From: Variovorax sp. J22P240
Lineage (GTDB): Bacteria > Pseudomonadota > Gammaproteobacteria > Burkholderiales > Burkholderiaceae_C
Length of the DNA stretch: 64,000 bases
NCBI RefSeq assembly: GCF_030316855.1
Contig: NZ_JASZYR010000007.1
Location: forward strand, 1-64,000
Reading direction: 5' to 3'
The position numbers and the translations under genes were made by a program. Positions 1 through 11,300 of this stretch are shown piece after piece (the first letter of the stretch is position 1; each line of letters opens with the position of its first letter). The notes beneath the pieces were generated by a model that did not search any database, was not told where the DNA came from, and saw nothing but the letters and a program-made list of their open reading frames with translations.

Positions 1-99
1 CCCTTGCCCTGCCGGCAAGCCAGCCCTCCTCACAGTCACGCTGTTCATCTCAGTGCTCTTGCCGCTCTTGAATTTGCCCGTAGGCAGGGAGGCATCCAT
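1..99 (-). CDS. Unidentified protein, 5' part only (cut by left edge)
   Basis: A reading frame starts at an ATG ending at position 99 and stays open to the left edge (33 codons). A strong ribosome binding site (AAGGAG, positions 105-110) sits 5 bases before the ATG. The visible start is MDASLPTGKFKSGKSTEMNS, with no signal peptide or known motif. The second ATG four bases downstream is in another frame that soon stops. I do not recognise the protein. The call rests on the ribosome binding site and the open frame. Confidence 0.4.
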   Translation of the reverse strand, partial: MDASLPTGKFKSGKSTEMNSVTVRRAGLPAGQG

Positions 100-486
100 T
101 ACATCTCCTTGAACGGTAGCGGGCGGGATTGCCCGTGACCGTCGACGGCACGCCGCAGCGCAAGCGGTCAAGGTTCGAAGACGGCCGCGGGCCGCCAGCG
201 CCGCGCGGCGCGCAGACCTTGACGGCGAGAACGGCGTGGCACCCTCAAGGGAACAGCAAGCGCCCCCTGCCCCCGTTCCCACACGGCCCTTGCGCGCCCT
301 CCCCGCCAACGCGAGCGGTCAAGCTGGATCGGTTGATGCGCTGGCGATGGCGCCGTCAATGCGAAACGAAATGGGGCGCGCGGGCCCCATGTGGACGGAA
401 GCCAGAACGTTGCCGCAGCGAGCTTCCGAGAGGCGCGTGGCAGCGACGCGGCCGGACCACCTGGCGGGTGGGTTCTGCGTTTTGCT
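100..486. other. Intergenic region, no gene seen
   Basis: This 387-bp stretch lies between the start of the left-edge gene and the stop of the exonuclease gene. Open frames in it are arginine/proline-rich and look like GC-driven artefacts. A short inverted repeat CGGGC/GCCCG is present near 121-136. It presumably holds the promoter of the left-edge gene; I see nothing else. Confidence 0.4.
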
Positions 487-1260
487 TCAGTGCTCGAGTT
501 CCACCCACGCCGGCGCATGGTCGCTGGCGCCTTCGAGGCCACGGACGGCCTGGTCGACGCCTGCGCTGCGCATGCGCTTGGCGACTTTCGGGCTGAGGAG
601 AAGATGGTCGATGCGCAGGCCCGCGCCTCGGGGCCACCGGTTGCGCAGATAGCTCCAGAACGTGTAGAGCGGCGCGTCGGGCGACTGGCGCTTCAGCGCG
701 TCCGTCCAACCGGCATCCAGCAGCGACTGATAGGCTGCGCGCGGCTCGGGCTGCAGCAATGCGTTGTCGAGGAACGAGCGCGTCGAATAGATGTCGGCGT
801 CGCTCGGAACGACGTTGTAGTCGCCGGCGAGCACGGTGGGATGGCCCGAGGCCAGCAAGGATGCCGCATGCGCATTGAACCGCCGGAACCAGTCGAGCTT
901 GTAGTTGAATTTCGGACCCGGCTGAGGATTGCCGTTGGGCATGTAGCAGCAACCGATCACCACGCCATGGACGGCCGCCTCCAGGTAGCGCGCTTCCCTA
1001 TCCCCGGGGTCGCCAGGGAGGCCTCTTCGGATCTCGAGCGGTTCGACGCCCTTGGCGAGGATGGCCACGCCGTTCCAGCTTCGTTGGCCGAGTACCAGCG
1101 ACTCGTACCCCATGGCCCGGATCGCGTCGCGGGGAAACTCACCGGTCTGGCACTTGAGCTCCTGCAGGCACACGACGTCCGGCACCGTGACGTCGAGCCA
1201 GGCTCTCAGGGGGCCGATGCGCTTGCGGACATCGTTGACGTTGTAGGTGGCGATGCGCAT
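487..1260 (-). CDS. xthA: Exodeoxyribonuclease III (AP endonuclease family)
   Basis: This 257-residue protein belongs to the ExoIII branch of the endonuclease/exonuclease/phosphatase fold. Such enzymes cut DNA 5' to abasic sites and act as 3' exonuclease and phosphodiesterase in base-excision repair in the cytoplasm. The family signatures occur in order: MRIATYNVNDVRKR at the start, the metal-binding glutamate in LQELKCQTGEFP, AGDYNVVPSDAD in the middle, and the C-terminal SDHAPAWVEL with the catalytic Asp-His. The length is usual for the family (about 255-270). The gene stands alone on the minus strand with a short hypothetical gene upstream. A LexA-type site lies about 650 bp upstream, but a link to this gene is speculative. 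Confidence 0.95.
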   Translation of the reverse strand: MRIATYNVNDVRKRIGPLRAWLDVTVPDVVCLQELKCQTGEFPRDAIRAMGYESLVLGQRSWNGVAILAKGVEPLEIRRGLPGDPGDREARYLEAAVHGVVIGCCYMPNGNPQPGPKFNYKLDWFRRFNAHAASLLASGHPTVLAGDYNVVPSDADIYSTRSFLDNALLQPEPRAAYQSLLDAGWTDALKRQSPDAPLYTFWSYLRNRWPRGAGLRIDHLLLSPKVAKRMRSAGVDQAVRGLEGASDHAPAWVELEH

Positions 1261-1528
1261 GGCGGCTGCGGCTCAGGTCGGGTTCCGGGTTCGGGGCTCG
1301 CCGTCTGCGACCGCAGCCGTGACCGCCAGCCACGTCTGATAGTCCAGCAGCAGCAGACCTCGACGCGATGACGTCGATCTGCGCGATCGGGTGGTTCGCT
1401 TCGCGGCAGCCCGCGTCGGCGGGGGTATATCGAGGTCGGTCTGGCGAGGAGGTTTGCGCATGCGTGCAGCATGAATCACTGGCGCCCAATTGGCGTAGGT
1501 CGCTGCCGTTCCTCGCAGGGTCGGCGCG

Positions 1529-1774
1529 TCAGGAGAGCGGCGCGCGCAATAGCGCACGCAACGCCGGCTTGGCGGAGAAGTAGAACCAGCGCGCAGCATC
1601 GCTGCCGGCCTGAAGCCCCGACTCGATCCAGGCGAGGTCGTGAGGGCTGGCTGTGGCCCCGGCCTGGACAAGCGACCTAGCTTCCGACGGCGTCAGATGG
1701 CCGACCCATTGGCTCATCTGGTAGCGCTTGACCTTGCGAAGCGTGGCATGGATGTCGGGGGTCGGCGGCGTCAT
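1529..1774 (-). CDS. Small conserved-looking hypothetical protein
   Basis: An 81-residue protein starting MTPPTPDIHATLRKVKRY. It contains a tidy amphipathic segment (QWVGHLTPSEARSLVQ) and a C-terminal WFYFSAKPALRALL. I chose the ATG ending at 1774 because GGGAGGA lies about 10 bases upstream; the upstream extension to 1864 looks non-coding. No domain is recognised and no membrane segment or signal peptide is obvious. It is followed on the same strand, 268 bp downstream, by xthA, too far for confident operon assignment. Codon use fits the neighbours. Confidence 0.55.
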   Translation of the reverse strand: MTPPTPDIHATLRKVKRYQMSQWVGHLTPSEARSLVQAGATASPHDLAWIESGLQAGSDAARWFYFSAKPALRALLRAPLS

Positions 1775-1912
1775 GGGTGGATTGTCCTCCCGCGGGAGGA
1801 AGCCCGGCGGACCTCCGATCAGACACCGGTCATGCGCCCCATGCACGGGCGCTGCCAGCCGCAAATCGCCGGCTTTCTGCGCAAATCTCGTCGCCGCTCG
1901 GACTTCAATTTA

Positions 1913-1932
1913 TACTGGATGAATGAACAGTA
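1913..1932. promoter_or_regulatory. LexA/SOS-box-like palindrome
   Basis: TACTG-N10-CAGTA is present with perfect outer half-sites; the core is CTGG-N8-ACAG against the E. coli consensus CTGT-N8-ACAG. It sits in an AT-richer patch between a minus-strand hypothetical gene (start 1774) and the phospholipase D-like gene (start 2086). A 48-codon frame beginning MPATALLAALTGELALDEPG starts at 1932, inside the box, with no room for a ribosome binding site. It may be a relic of a lost SOS gene. LexA control is inferred from sequence similarity only. Confidence 0.5.
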
Positions 1933-2085
1933 TGCCGGCGACCGCCTTGCTCGCGGCTTTGACGGGCGAGCTCGCGCTGGACGAGCCCGGCAGGAATCTC
2001 AGCCATCTGATGCGTGCGGTCGCGTCTGGCAGCTTCGCCGAAGGGGCGCGTACACACTGCAGTCGCCGCCCAACCTGAACACTGC

Positions 2086-2649
2086 ATGCGATCCAATTTT
2101 CTTTCTGCCTCGCGCCGTGCCCTGCTGGGCATTGCCTTTGCCCTCCTCGCTGGCTGTGCCAGTTCACCTGGCCCCGCGCCCTCCGACTCGAAGATCGAGG
2201 TGGCCTTCTCGCCCGAGGCAGGCTCCGAAGCGCTCGTGCTCAAGGTCATCGACAGCGCCCGCGGTTCGATCCGGCTGGCCGGCTATTCCTTCACTTCGCC
2301 TTCCGTAGTTCGCGCACTGACCGATGCGAAGCGACGTGGCGTCGATGTGCGCGTGTTGATCGATGACAAGGGCAACCACGGCAAGGCGAACATCGCTGCG
2401 ATGAACCTGCTCGTCGGCGCCGACATCCCGACCAGGGTGATCTCGACCTATGCGATCCACCACGACAAGTACATCGTGGTGGACGGCAAGCACACGCAGA
2501 CGGGCTCCTTCAACTACAGCCAGGCGGCAGCGAAGTCCAATTCTGAAAACGTGCTGGTGGTGTGGAGCAATCCGAAGCTGGCCGCAACCTACCTCGCGCA
2601 CTGGGAGACCCGGTGGGCCCAGGGCATGGCCATCGAGATGACCTACTAG
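2086..2649 (+). CDS. Phospholipase D-family (Nuc-like) lipoprotein
   Basis: A 187-residue protein. The N-terminus is a lipoprotein signal (hydrophobic ALLGIAFALLAGC lipobox), so it is probably anchored in the periplasm-facing membrane. One HKD motif is visible: HHDKYIVVDGKHTQTGSFN, i.e. HxK(x)4D(x)6GSxN. Small single-HKD proteins such as the plasmid nuclease Nuc form dimers so that two motifs make one active site, and they cleave phosphodiesters in DNA or lipid. Length is close to that family. The upstream segment YSFTSPSVVRALTDAKRRGVDVRVLIDD is the usual beta-alpha-beta lead-in. I chose the ATG at 2086 because it gives a complete signal peptide. Substrate is unknown. Confidence 0.85.
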   Translation: MRSNFLSASRRALLGIAFALLAGCASSPGPAPSDSKIEVAFSPEAGSEALVLKVIDSARGSIRLAGYSFTSPSVVRALTDAKRRGVDVRVLIDDKGNHGKANIAAMNLLVGADIPTRVISTYAIHHDKYIVVDGKHTQTGSFNYSQAAAKSNSENVLVVWSNPKLAATYLAHWETRWAQGMAIEMTY

Positions 2650-3132
2650 GCGCGGGAGTCCGCGCCGCGCGGACCACTGCAGCTCGAGGTGTGCGCCTGC
2701 CTCCGCCGGTTCGAGCGCTTGGCCTTCGGCGTGCGTGAACTCGAAGGCCTTGACGCCCAGGGCCACGTCTTCGATGGGCTGAACATGCAGGGGATCTTGG
2801 TTTCCATGGTCTCCGGAGCAAACGATGAGCGGCTTGACCGCCGTGCCAGAGAGACTCGGTTCGAATGCACGCGCACCCTCGGCCAGGGCCACTTGATGGC
2901 TGGCCATGGGATCCGGGTCGATGTGCTTGTCGTGGACCAGCGGCGCGGCCGCGCGCTTCTCCACCGCCTCGATCGCCGTGGCGCGTCTAGATGGAATGTA
3001 ACGAAATGCTACCAGCCCTTCAAGAGAGAGCCTGCGCTGCCGATAGAGCCGCCGGGCCTCGACTCCGTGCCTGCGCACGGGTTCTGGGGAATCCGGACCT
3101 CGAGTCCATACCTCAATTCCAACCAAAGACCG
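2650..3132. other. Gap with a possible coding remnant on the minus strand
   Basis: No complete gene is seen in this 483-bp gap. On the minus strand, roughly 2990-2650, the frame reading MASHQVALAEGARAFEPSL through VALGVKAFEFTHAEGQALEP has protein-like composition and GC-rich third positions. It lacks a convincing start and runs into the antisense of the phospholipase gene, so it may be a decayed gene. The right end should hold the promoter of the lipoprotein gene at 3133. Confidence 0.3.
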
Positions 3133-5016
3133 ATGAAGGCAACCTCCAGTTTCGTCCTCCCCTCCGCGCGACTTTTCCATCGCTCAGGCATCGCCTCTGC
3201 CGTGGTGATCGCGCTTGCACTCGCCGGCTGCGGCGGTGGAGGCGGCAGTTCCTTTCCCGTGACGGGCCAACCTGCGGCGCAAGGCGGCGGCCCGGACGCT
3301 GGCCCCGGCACGCAACAGGCCTCGGCAGGCATCATTTCGGGCACTGCCGCCGCGGGTCTGCCGCTGCGCGGCACCGTCACCGTTCGGGACGCGAAGGGGG
3401 CGACCAAGACGGTCCCGCTGTCGTCCATCGGCGGCTACTCGGTCGACGTCACGGGCATGACCGGGCCGTTCCTTTTCATCGCCCAGGGCACGGCCGGCAG
3501 TTCGCAGTACACGCTCGTCTCGGCGGCCACTTCGGCCGATGTCAACGGCAACATCAACATCACCCCCTTCACCGACCTGGTCGTGGCCAACATTGCAGGG
3601 CAGCTGGCATCGAAGTTTTTCGAGAGCGGCGACTACAGCGCGCTGACGAAGGAGGCCCTGGATTCGGAACTGAGCGGCCTCAAGGCGAAGCTCCTGCCAG
3701 CCCTCCTCGCGCTGGGCGTCGACGCAAGCGTCGACCTGCTGCGCACCGCGTTCACGCCCCTGGCGAGTGCCTTGGACACGGCGCTGGATGTGCTGCGCGT
3801 CAGCGTGGACCCGGCCAGCAACGTGGCCACGATCCGCAACCTGGTCACGCAGCAGCAGCTGGCCGACGACCTGGCGACGCGGGCCGCGGCCGAGACCGGC
3901 GTGGCGCCCATGGACGGCGCCGGCATGGCTTCGGCGGGCGACGACATCTCGCAGGTGCGCAAGGTGTTCGCGGACTTCTCCTCCAGGTTCGCCGACGGCG
4001 CACCGGTGGCCGCTGCATTGCGGCCGTTGTTGACCGACGACTTCCTCTTCCAGGACATGGACGCTGCCGAGTTCAGCGCTGAAGTCGCAGCCGACCCCAA
4101 CCTCGTGGGCGGCAGCTTCACCGATGTCACACCGGTGGGTTTCGAGCCCGGCAAGTCGAGCGTTCTGGTCGATTTCACCCACCGGGACAAGGACGGCGTC
4201 GCCTTCAGCCGGCAGCAGAACGTCCGCGTCGCGAAGGGGTCCGACGGTGTCTGGCGCCTGGCCGGTGACGGACACGCGATGGAACTTGAAATCCATCCGC
4301 TGGCGCGTTCCTGGGGGAACGGGACCTGCGGGGGCACCGGCTTCGACGTGATCATCAAGGACCACCACGCCGGCAACAGCGGCGCCGTGGCGGGCGTCAT
4401 CGTGACCGGTCCGGGCTTTCCGCAGGCCGGCGTGAAGTATGTTCCGGCCGTGCGTGACCTCGCTTGGTACTGGGTCGACCCCGCCCTTCCGCAGATGCCG
4501 AATCCAGGCTACCAGATGCAAGGCAACTGCATCGGGCTGATCGACGAGCAGAAGGAAGCCGTGATCAAGGCCATTCCCGACAACGCCGTCTACGTCTTCA
4601 AGGCAGTGGACGCTAGCGGTCAGCCGGTGCAATACAACGGTGCCGCGATGGTCTACACGCTGCGCGTGCCCCGTCGGCCTCTGACGATGACCGAGGCCCT
4701 GGCGCTGCGGCCCCCCGTGATGACGCCTTCCGTGCCTTTCACCGATTACAAGGGCGGGCCGTTGACGCTGTCGGTCGCGGGGGTGAACCCGGGCTTTTCG
4801 ACGCATCTGGTCCTGGGCATCGCCGACGCGATGTACCAGACCAGCTACTCGGACGAAGTCGACGTCGCGCCCCGCCGGGACGGCACTGCCTCCCATGCAT
4901 TCACCCTCCCCACCATCAGCTCGAGCGTCTGGCAGAACTACAGCGTGACGACGACGGACGCTGACTGGCGACAGATCGTGGTCACGGGGCTGTCGGGCAG
5001 TCTGGCCACTCCCTGA
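3133..5016 (+). CDS. Large putative lipoprotein, function unknown
   Basis: A 627-residue protein with a clear lipoprotein signal (SGIASAVVIALALAGCGGGGGSS); the Cys after LAG would be lipidated, and the Gly/Ser run would be a linker. After it comes a beta-sandwich-like segment (residues about 65-120, GTVTVRDAKGATKTVPLSSIGGYSV, similar in style to carboxypeptidase-regulatory-like domains). Helical repeats follow (about 150-260) and then a long beta-rich C-terminal half containing DPALPQMPNPGYQMQGNC. I do not recognise a catalytic motif. The ATG at 3133 is chosen because it directly precedes the signal peptide; the longer upstream frame is not protein-like. It faces the NRPS gene tail-to-tail. 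Confidence 0.75.
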   Translation: MKATSSFVLPSARLFHRSGIASAVVIALALAGCGGGGGSSFPVTGQPAAQGGGPDAGPGTQQASAGIISGTAAAGLPLRGTVTVRDAKGATKTVPLSSIGGYSVDVTGMTGPFLFIAQGTAGSSQYTLVSAATSADVNGNINITPFTDLVVANIAGQLASKFFESGDYSALTKEALDSELSGLKAKLLPALLALGVDASVDLLRTAFTPLASALDTALDVLRVSVDPASNVATIRNLVTQQQLADDLATRAAAETGVAPMDGAGMASAGDDISQVRKVFADFSSRFADGAPVAAALRPLLTDDFLFQDMDAAEFSAEVAADPNLVGGSFTDVTPVGFEPGKSSVLVDFTHRDKDGVAFSRQQNVRVAKGSDGVWRLAGDGHAMELEIHPLARSWGNGTCGGTGFDVIIKDHHAGNSGAVAGVIVTGPGFPQAGVKYVPAVRDLAWYWVDPALPQMPNPGYQMQGNCIGLIDEQKEAVIKAIPDNAVYVFKAVDASGQPVQYNGAAMVYTLRVPRRPLTMTEALALRPPVMTPSVPFTDYKGGPLTLSVAGVNPGFSTHLVLGIADAMYQTSYSDEVDVAPRRDGTASHAFTLPTISSSVWQNYSVTTTDADWRQIVVTGLSGSLATP

Positions 5017-5384
5017 GCGTCCGCGGCGCAACCGCGCCCTGCCGCGACGCCGGGCCCGAGACCGGTCGGACGCGCGGGGCATCGGCGCGCCTCGGGTGAG
5101 GGAAGAACCGAGCCGCCGTGGATCAACGCCCGCAGCGAGTCTTCTGGCGCCCGACGGGAGCGCGCAGCGGGGTGAGGCCGGGGGACGCCATTGCGATGCC
5201 TCCGGGCGGGTCCCGCGGTCTCAGGAAGATCGCTTCCGAGCCGGGCCATCGCCTGCGCACAGCCGGCGGCCGCGATCCCGGCAGCATCAACGGGCCTCCG
5301 CAGGTTCGGGCCACGGCGGCGGCAGCCGGCGTCTGCTGGCTGTGGGCATTTCTGTCCGCCTGCCCGGGGCGCAACCCCTGCCGC
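5017..5384. other. Convergent intergenic region, no gene seen
   Basis: A 368-bp very GC-rich spacer between the stops of the lipoprotein gene and the NRPS gene. Frames here are Arg/Pro-rich and unconvincing. I saw no obvious terminator with a T-run, and no thioesterase, MbtH or other NRPS accessory gene. Confidence 0.4.
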
Positions 5385-8300
5385 TCACCACCAGTTCTTG
5401 GCCAGTCGCTTCCACCAGCGAATCCCGTCTTTGCCTGTCGCAGACGGCGTGGCCTGCTGCGCGTGTTCGCGTTGCGAGTCAAGCTCGATCCCGCCCGCCA
5501 ACTGCGACAACGTTTCAAAGATGAACCGCCTGGACTCCATGCGAACGCCCCATTCACGTTCGAACCGGATGACGATGCGACCGACCTTCAGCGAGTCGCC
5601 ACCCAGGTCGAAGAAGTTGTCGCGCCGATCGATGTCGTCGATCGCCATGTCCAGCACGTCGGCCCAGATCCTGGCGAGCGCGCCTTCCGCCGGCGAGCGA
5701 TGCCCTTGCCGGGTTCCTGGCACCGTGCGCGCTTCGCGGCCGGGCGGTGCAAGCGCATGGCGGTTGATCTTGCCGTTGGGCAGGAGCGGGAGCGCCTCCA
5801 GCCCGACGAAGTGCTGCGGCAGCATGTAGTCGGGCAAGGTCGCGCGCAGATGATCCTTGAGCGCCGAGGCATCGCAGGTGCCATCGCCCGTGACCACGTA
5901 GGCCACCAGGCGAGGGTCGCCCGGCCGGTCCTCTCGCGCCATCACCAGGCACTGTGATACCGCGGGATGCGCCTGCAACTGCGCTTCGATCTCGCCGGGC
6001 TCGATGCGATGGCCGCGCAGCTTCACCTGGAAATCGAGCCGGCCTTGGTGCTCGAGCGTGCCATCGTGGCGCCAGCGGCCCCGGTCCCCTGTCTTGTACA
6101 TGCGCGAACCGGGCGCCGGGCCGAAGGGCTCCGGAACGAATCGGTCGGCCGTCAACTCGGGTCGCTCCAGATAGCCCAGCGCCACGCCGTCGCCGCCAAT
6201 GAAGATCTCGCCCGAAACGCCGACCGGGCAAGGATGGCCGTGCGCGTCCAGCACGTGCACGCGTGTGTTGGCGATCGGGCGACCGATCGACATGGCCTGC
6301 ACCGCCCGCGGCACCTTCCAGCAGGTGGACCACACGGTGGTTTCGGTAGGGCCGTACAGGTTCCAAAGCTCACCCGCACGAGCCGACAGGGCCTGTGCCA
6401 TGTGCGTGCTGAGGCTTTCCCCGCCGATGAGCGCCTTGAACCGCGGCCCTCCCATCCAGCCGGTGTCGATCAGCAGCCGCCAGGTGGAGGGCGTCGCCTG
6501 CATCACTGTGGCTTGCGAGCGCTCCAGCAGGGCGCTCAATGCCAAGCCGTCGCTGGCTTGCTCGCGGGTGGCCAGGATGACCGTGGCGCCCACGGACAGC
6601 GGCAGCAAGAGTTCGAGCACCGAGATGTCGAAGCTCAAGGTGGTGACGGCCAGCAGCACGTCCTCGGCGCACAGCCCCGGCTCGCGCTGCATCGACAGCA
6701 GGAAGTTCACCACCGCTCGGTGCGGCACGGCAACTCCCTTGGGCTTGCCGGTGGAGCCGGAGGTGTAGATCACATAGGCCGGATCGTCCGGGCCGGCGTC
6801 GCGCGCGGCGTCGCGGGTCGGCGCGGACGCCGGGTGTTCCATGGGGTCCACAGGCGAATCCAGCAGCATCGTCGGCAGCGCCAGACCCTTCCAGTGCAAT
6901 GCCTGTTCCTGCCGGGTCAGCAGCAACGCGAGGCCGGCGTCCAGTGCCATGTCCTGCAGGCGTTGCCGCGGATAGGCGGGGTCCAGCGGCACATAGGCGG
7001 CGCCTGCCGTCAGCACGGCCAGTTGCGCCACGACCATGGTGGGGTCACGCTCCAGGCAAAGGCCGACCCGTGTGCCGCGTTGCACGCCCCGGGCTCGCAA
7101 CGCATGGGCAAGCCGGTGCACGCTCGACCAGAGCTGCGCGTAGGGCACTGAAGTGCCGGGCAACTGGCGCAGTGCGACCGCGCCGCACGCGCTGTGCCGG
7201 GACAGCAGGCCGTGCACGGTGTGCCCGCGCGGATACTCGACGTCGGTCCGGTTCCAGGATGCGAGCAGGGCGAGTTGCCGGGGACCCGGCAAGGCAACAC
7301 CTTGCAAGGGCGAGCCGGGTGATTCGATCAGCCGCTCCAGCAAGTGCGCGTAGTTGTCCAGGATGGCCTGCGCCGTCTCGGCCGAGAAGAGCTCGGTCGA
7401 ATAGTTCAGGAAGATGGCGCCCTCGCCCTCGATGTCAATGGTCAGCCCCAGGTCGAACTGGGTCGCGCCCAGGCTCAACGAGAGGAAGCGGACCTCCAGG
7501 CCCTCCATCCGCACGGGTTCGCGGCGTGCATTGAGCACGTTGAACATCACGCGAAGCTCGGGCACCCTGGCGCCGTGCTCCTGGGCGCGCAGGCGTCCGA
7601 CGAGGTAGTCCAGCGGAACGTCCTGGTGCGCGAAAGCCGACAGGCAGGTCTCGCGCACCTGCGCCAGCAGCGCGTGAAAGTCCTGCTCGGGTTGAAGCTG
7701 ACAGCGCAGCACCAGGGTGTTGATGAGCGAGCCCACCACGTCCTCTGCCTCGACCCGCGTGCGGCCCGCGATGGGCGTGCCGACGGCGACGTCGTCCTGT
7801 CCGCAGTAGCGCGACAGGAGGAACTGGAAGGCCGCCAGCAGGCTCATGAAAGGCGAGACGCTGTGCTGGGCACTGAAGCGTTGCATGCGATCGATCCACG
7901 CTTCGGACAGGTCAAGCCGCGCCCGCGCTCCCTGGCTGGAGACGCGTTGGGCCACCGCGGTGTCGGCCGGCAGGTTCAGCGGACTCCATCCGGCGAGCTG
8001 CTCCATCCAGTAGCGGGTCTGGACGGCGAGCACATCGTCGTCGATGTGCTCGCGTTGCCAGCGGGCAAAGTCAATGAAGTCGATGGCGCGTGCCGGCAGG
8101 CAGGCCGCCTGGCCCTGCACGGCCGCGCCGTAGAGCGCCTGCAATTCGCGCAGCAGCACGCTCCACGCCCAGCCGTCGCCGATCATGTGGTGCATCACCA
8201 TCACGAGCGCATGGTCCTGCTCGTCCAGGCGCACGAGGACGAAGCGATGCAGCGGCCCGCGTGCGAGGTCGAAGGCTTGCGCCGCAAGGCGCGCGGCTTG

Positions 8301-11300
8301 TCGCTCGAACTCTGCCTCCTGGTCGGCCCAGTGGCGCCCGTCGAGTTCGATCACCACGGCTGGCTGCGGCTCGCCGACGCGGGCCATGGGCTCGGATTCG
8401 CCCAGCTCGAAGGTGGTGCGAAAGGCTTCGTGCCGCAGGACCATCTGGTCGAGCGCCGTGCGCAATGCGGCGTGCTGCAAGGGGCCGCGCAGGCGCAGCG
8501 CTTCGCACATGTTGTAGGCCGCGCCGCGCGGGTCCATTTCGTGCAGCAGCCAGATGCGCCGCTGGGAGAAGGACACCATCGATGGCTGCGCTCGCGAAAC
8601 CACCTCGATGGGCGCGAGTGCCGCGCTCCCATCAAGGGGTCGGCCGCCGAGATGGCCGTGCAAGAGCCGCGCCAGCCCTTCGATGGTCGGATGCTCGAAC
8701 AGGCTGCGCAAAGGCAGGTCGACCTGGAAGACGGCGCGGACCCGCGAAACGATCTGCGTCGCAAGCAGCGAATGGCCGCCCAGGTCGAAGAAGTTCGTGC
8801 GAATCCCGAAGCCCGATCGCCCGAGGACGCGCTGCCAGATGTCCTGCAGGCCTTCTTCCAGGGGGGACCGGGGGCCGGTCCGGTCCGACCCGACGGATGG
8901 GCCGTCGGGGCGCGGAAGCTGGCGCCGATCGACCTTGCCGTTGGCCAGGCGCGGCAACTGCGGCAGGAACACGAAGGCCGCGGGGACCATGTGCTCTGGC
9001 AGCCTTGCACGCAACTGCGTTCGAAGCCCCTGCGCATCGGCGCCGGCCATGCTGTCGAGAGCGACGTAGGCGACGAGTTCGCGTTGCCCCGGAACATCCT
9101 CGCGAAGAAGCACCGCGCACAGGCTCACGCCGCGACAGGCATTGACGGCGGCCTCGACCTCGCCCAGTTCGATCCGGAACCCCCGCAGCTTGACCTGCTG
9201 GTCGTCGCGCCCGATGAATTCGACAATGCCCGCATCCAGCCACCGCGCAAGATCCCCGGTGCGATAGAGGCGTTCACCGGGCCGGAACGGGTTGGGCAGG
9301 AAACGTTGCGCCGTGAGTTCGGGCCGGTGGAGATAGCCGCGCCCCACGCCCAGGCCGCCCACGTACAGCTCGCCGGGCACGTTCACCGGTTGGGGCTGCA
9401 TGTGCGCGTCCAGCACATAGAGCTGTGCGTTGTCCACCGGACGGCCGATGGGCACGATGGCGCGCTCGGGCACCTGTTCGCCCACCTCGTACCAGGCACT
9501 GTCGACCGTGGCCTCGGTCGGGCCGTAGAAGTTGCCCAGCCGCGCGGCCGGCAGGCAGCGCCTGAAGGCCAGCGCCAGGTCACGGTCCAGGGCCTCGCCG
9601 CCGCACAGCACGTAGCGCAGGCTCGTGCACTGCGCCATCTGCGCCTCGTCAAGGATCACGCGCATCTCGGAGGGTACGAACTGCACGACGCTGATGGCGT
9701 TGGCATGCAGCGTTGCCGCAAGCCGATGCATGTCGCGATGGACTTCGGGCGGCGCCAGGACGACCTGGGCACCGCACGCCAGCGTTGAGAAGAACTCCCA
9801 GATCGAGGCGTCGAAGCTGATGGAGGTCTTGTGCAGCACGCGGTCCTTCGCGCTCAGCCCGAGCGTGTCCTTCATCCACTGCACGTGATTGACGAGGCCG
9901 CCATGCATCAGCTGGGCGGCCTTGGGCGTGCCGGTGGAACCGGAGGTGAAGATCAGGTAGGCGATGTGCTCGGGCCGCGACAAGTCCCTCACCGCGGGCA
10001 CGGCATCGGTCGGCATGGGCCCGCCGTCGGGCGGCACTGCAATGATCTCGAAGCTCGCCGCCGCCGCCAGTTGATGCAGCGGCCCGGACAGGTGCGCATC
10101 GGCCAGCACGAAGCGCGGCGCCGCATCCTCCAGCATGGCCTGCAGCCGCTCGGGCGGATGCTCCGAGTCCAGCGGCAGGTAGGTGCCGCCGGCCTTGAAC
10201 AAGGCGAGCAGGCCGACGACCAGGCCGAAGCAGCGCGGCATGCACAGGCCGACCACGCATCCGGGGACGACACCCCGGCGGCGCAGGTCGTGCGCGAGCC
10301 GATCCGACAGCGCGTCGAGCTGGGCATAGCGCATGCCTTGCCGGCCGAAGCGCAGCGCGACCGCTGCGGGCGTCAGGCGGGCCTGCGCGCGAAAGAGCGC
10401 GTGCACGCTTTGCAGATCGCGTGAACCGGGCCGCGACGGCCCGTTCCACGTCACGAGCATGCGTTGCTGCTCTGCCGCGTCCATCAGGGGCAGGCGAGTG
10501 ACGGCGCGCTCCGGCTCGGCCACCATCGCCGCCAGGAGATTGCCGAAATGCGCCGCCATGCGTTCGATCGACCGGGCCGTGAAGAGGTCCGTGCGGTACT
10601 CGATCTCGGCGTCGAGCTGCGCGTCGGGGCCCGTCTCGATCACGGTGAGCGACAAGTCGAACTTGGCGCATTCCGAGTGCACGCCCAGTCGCTCGCTCTC
10701 GAGCCCGTCGAGCTCCAGCACGCGGTGGCCGAAGTTTTCCAGGGAAAAGGAGACCTGGTAGAGCGGATTGCGGCCCGCGTCGCGTTGCGGGCTGAGTTCG
10801 GCCACCAGGCGCTCGAAGGGCATTTGCTGGTGGGTCAGCGCTTCGACGAGGGTCGTGCGATCGCGACGCATCAACTCGGCGAATCCGGGCTCGCCTTGCA
10901 GGTCGGCGCGCACCACCACCGTGTTGACGAATTGGCCGACCGCCTCGAGCAGCCGCGGATCGTCGCGCCCGGCGACGGGCACGCCAATGGCAATGTCCGT
11001 CTGGCCGGTGTAGCGCAGCAGCAGCGCCTGGAATGCGGCGAGCACGGCCGTGAACAGCGTGACCTGATGCTGTCGTGCGAGCGTCCTCAGGGCCGTGGCG
11101 AGTGCGGCTTCGATGCGGAAGTCGTGCGTCTTCCCGGCGCTTCCGGCGGCCCTGGAAGCGCGCGGGCTGTCCGTGGGCAGGTCCAGTGTTTGCACAGCGC
11201 TCAGCTTGGCGCGCCAGTAGTCCAGCGCAGCGTGCATGTCACCGCGCTCGAAGTGCTGGCGCTTCAACCGGGCATGCTCGCTCGGCGCCAGCGGCAACGA

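Noticed and set aside
7344..9788. An 814-codon plus-strand open frame antisense to the NRPS gene
   Set aside because: It mirrors the NRPS codons (no motif, His/Arg/Val-rich composition) and the NRPS domains on the other strand are unambiguous.
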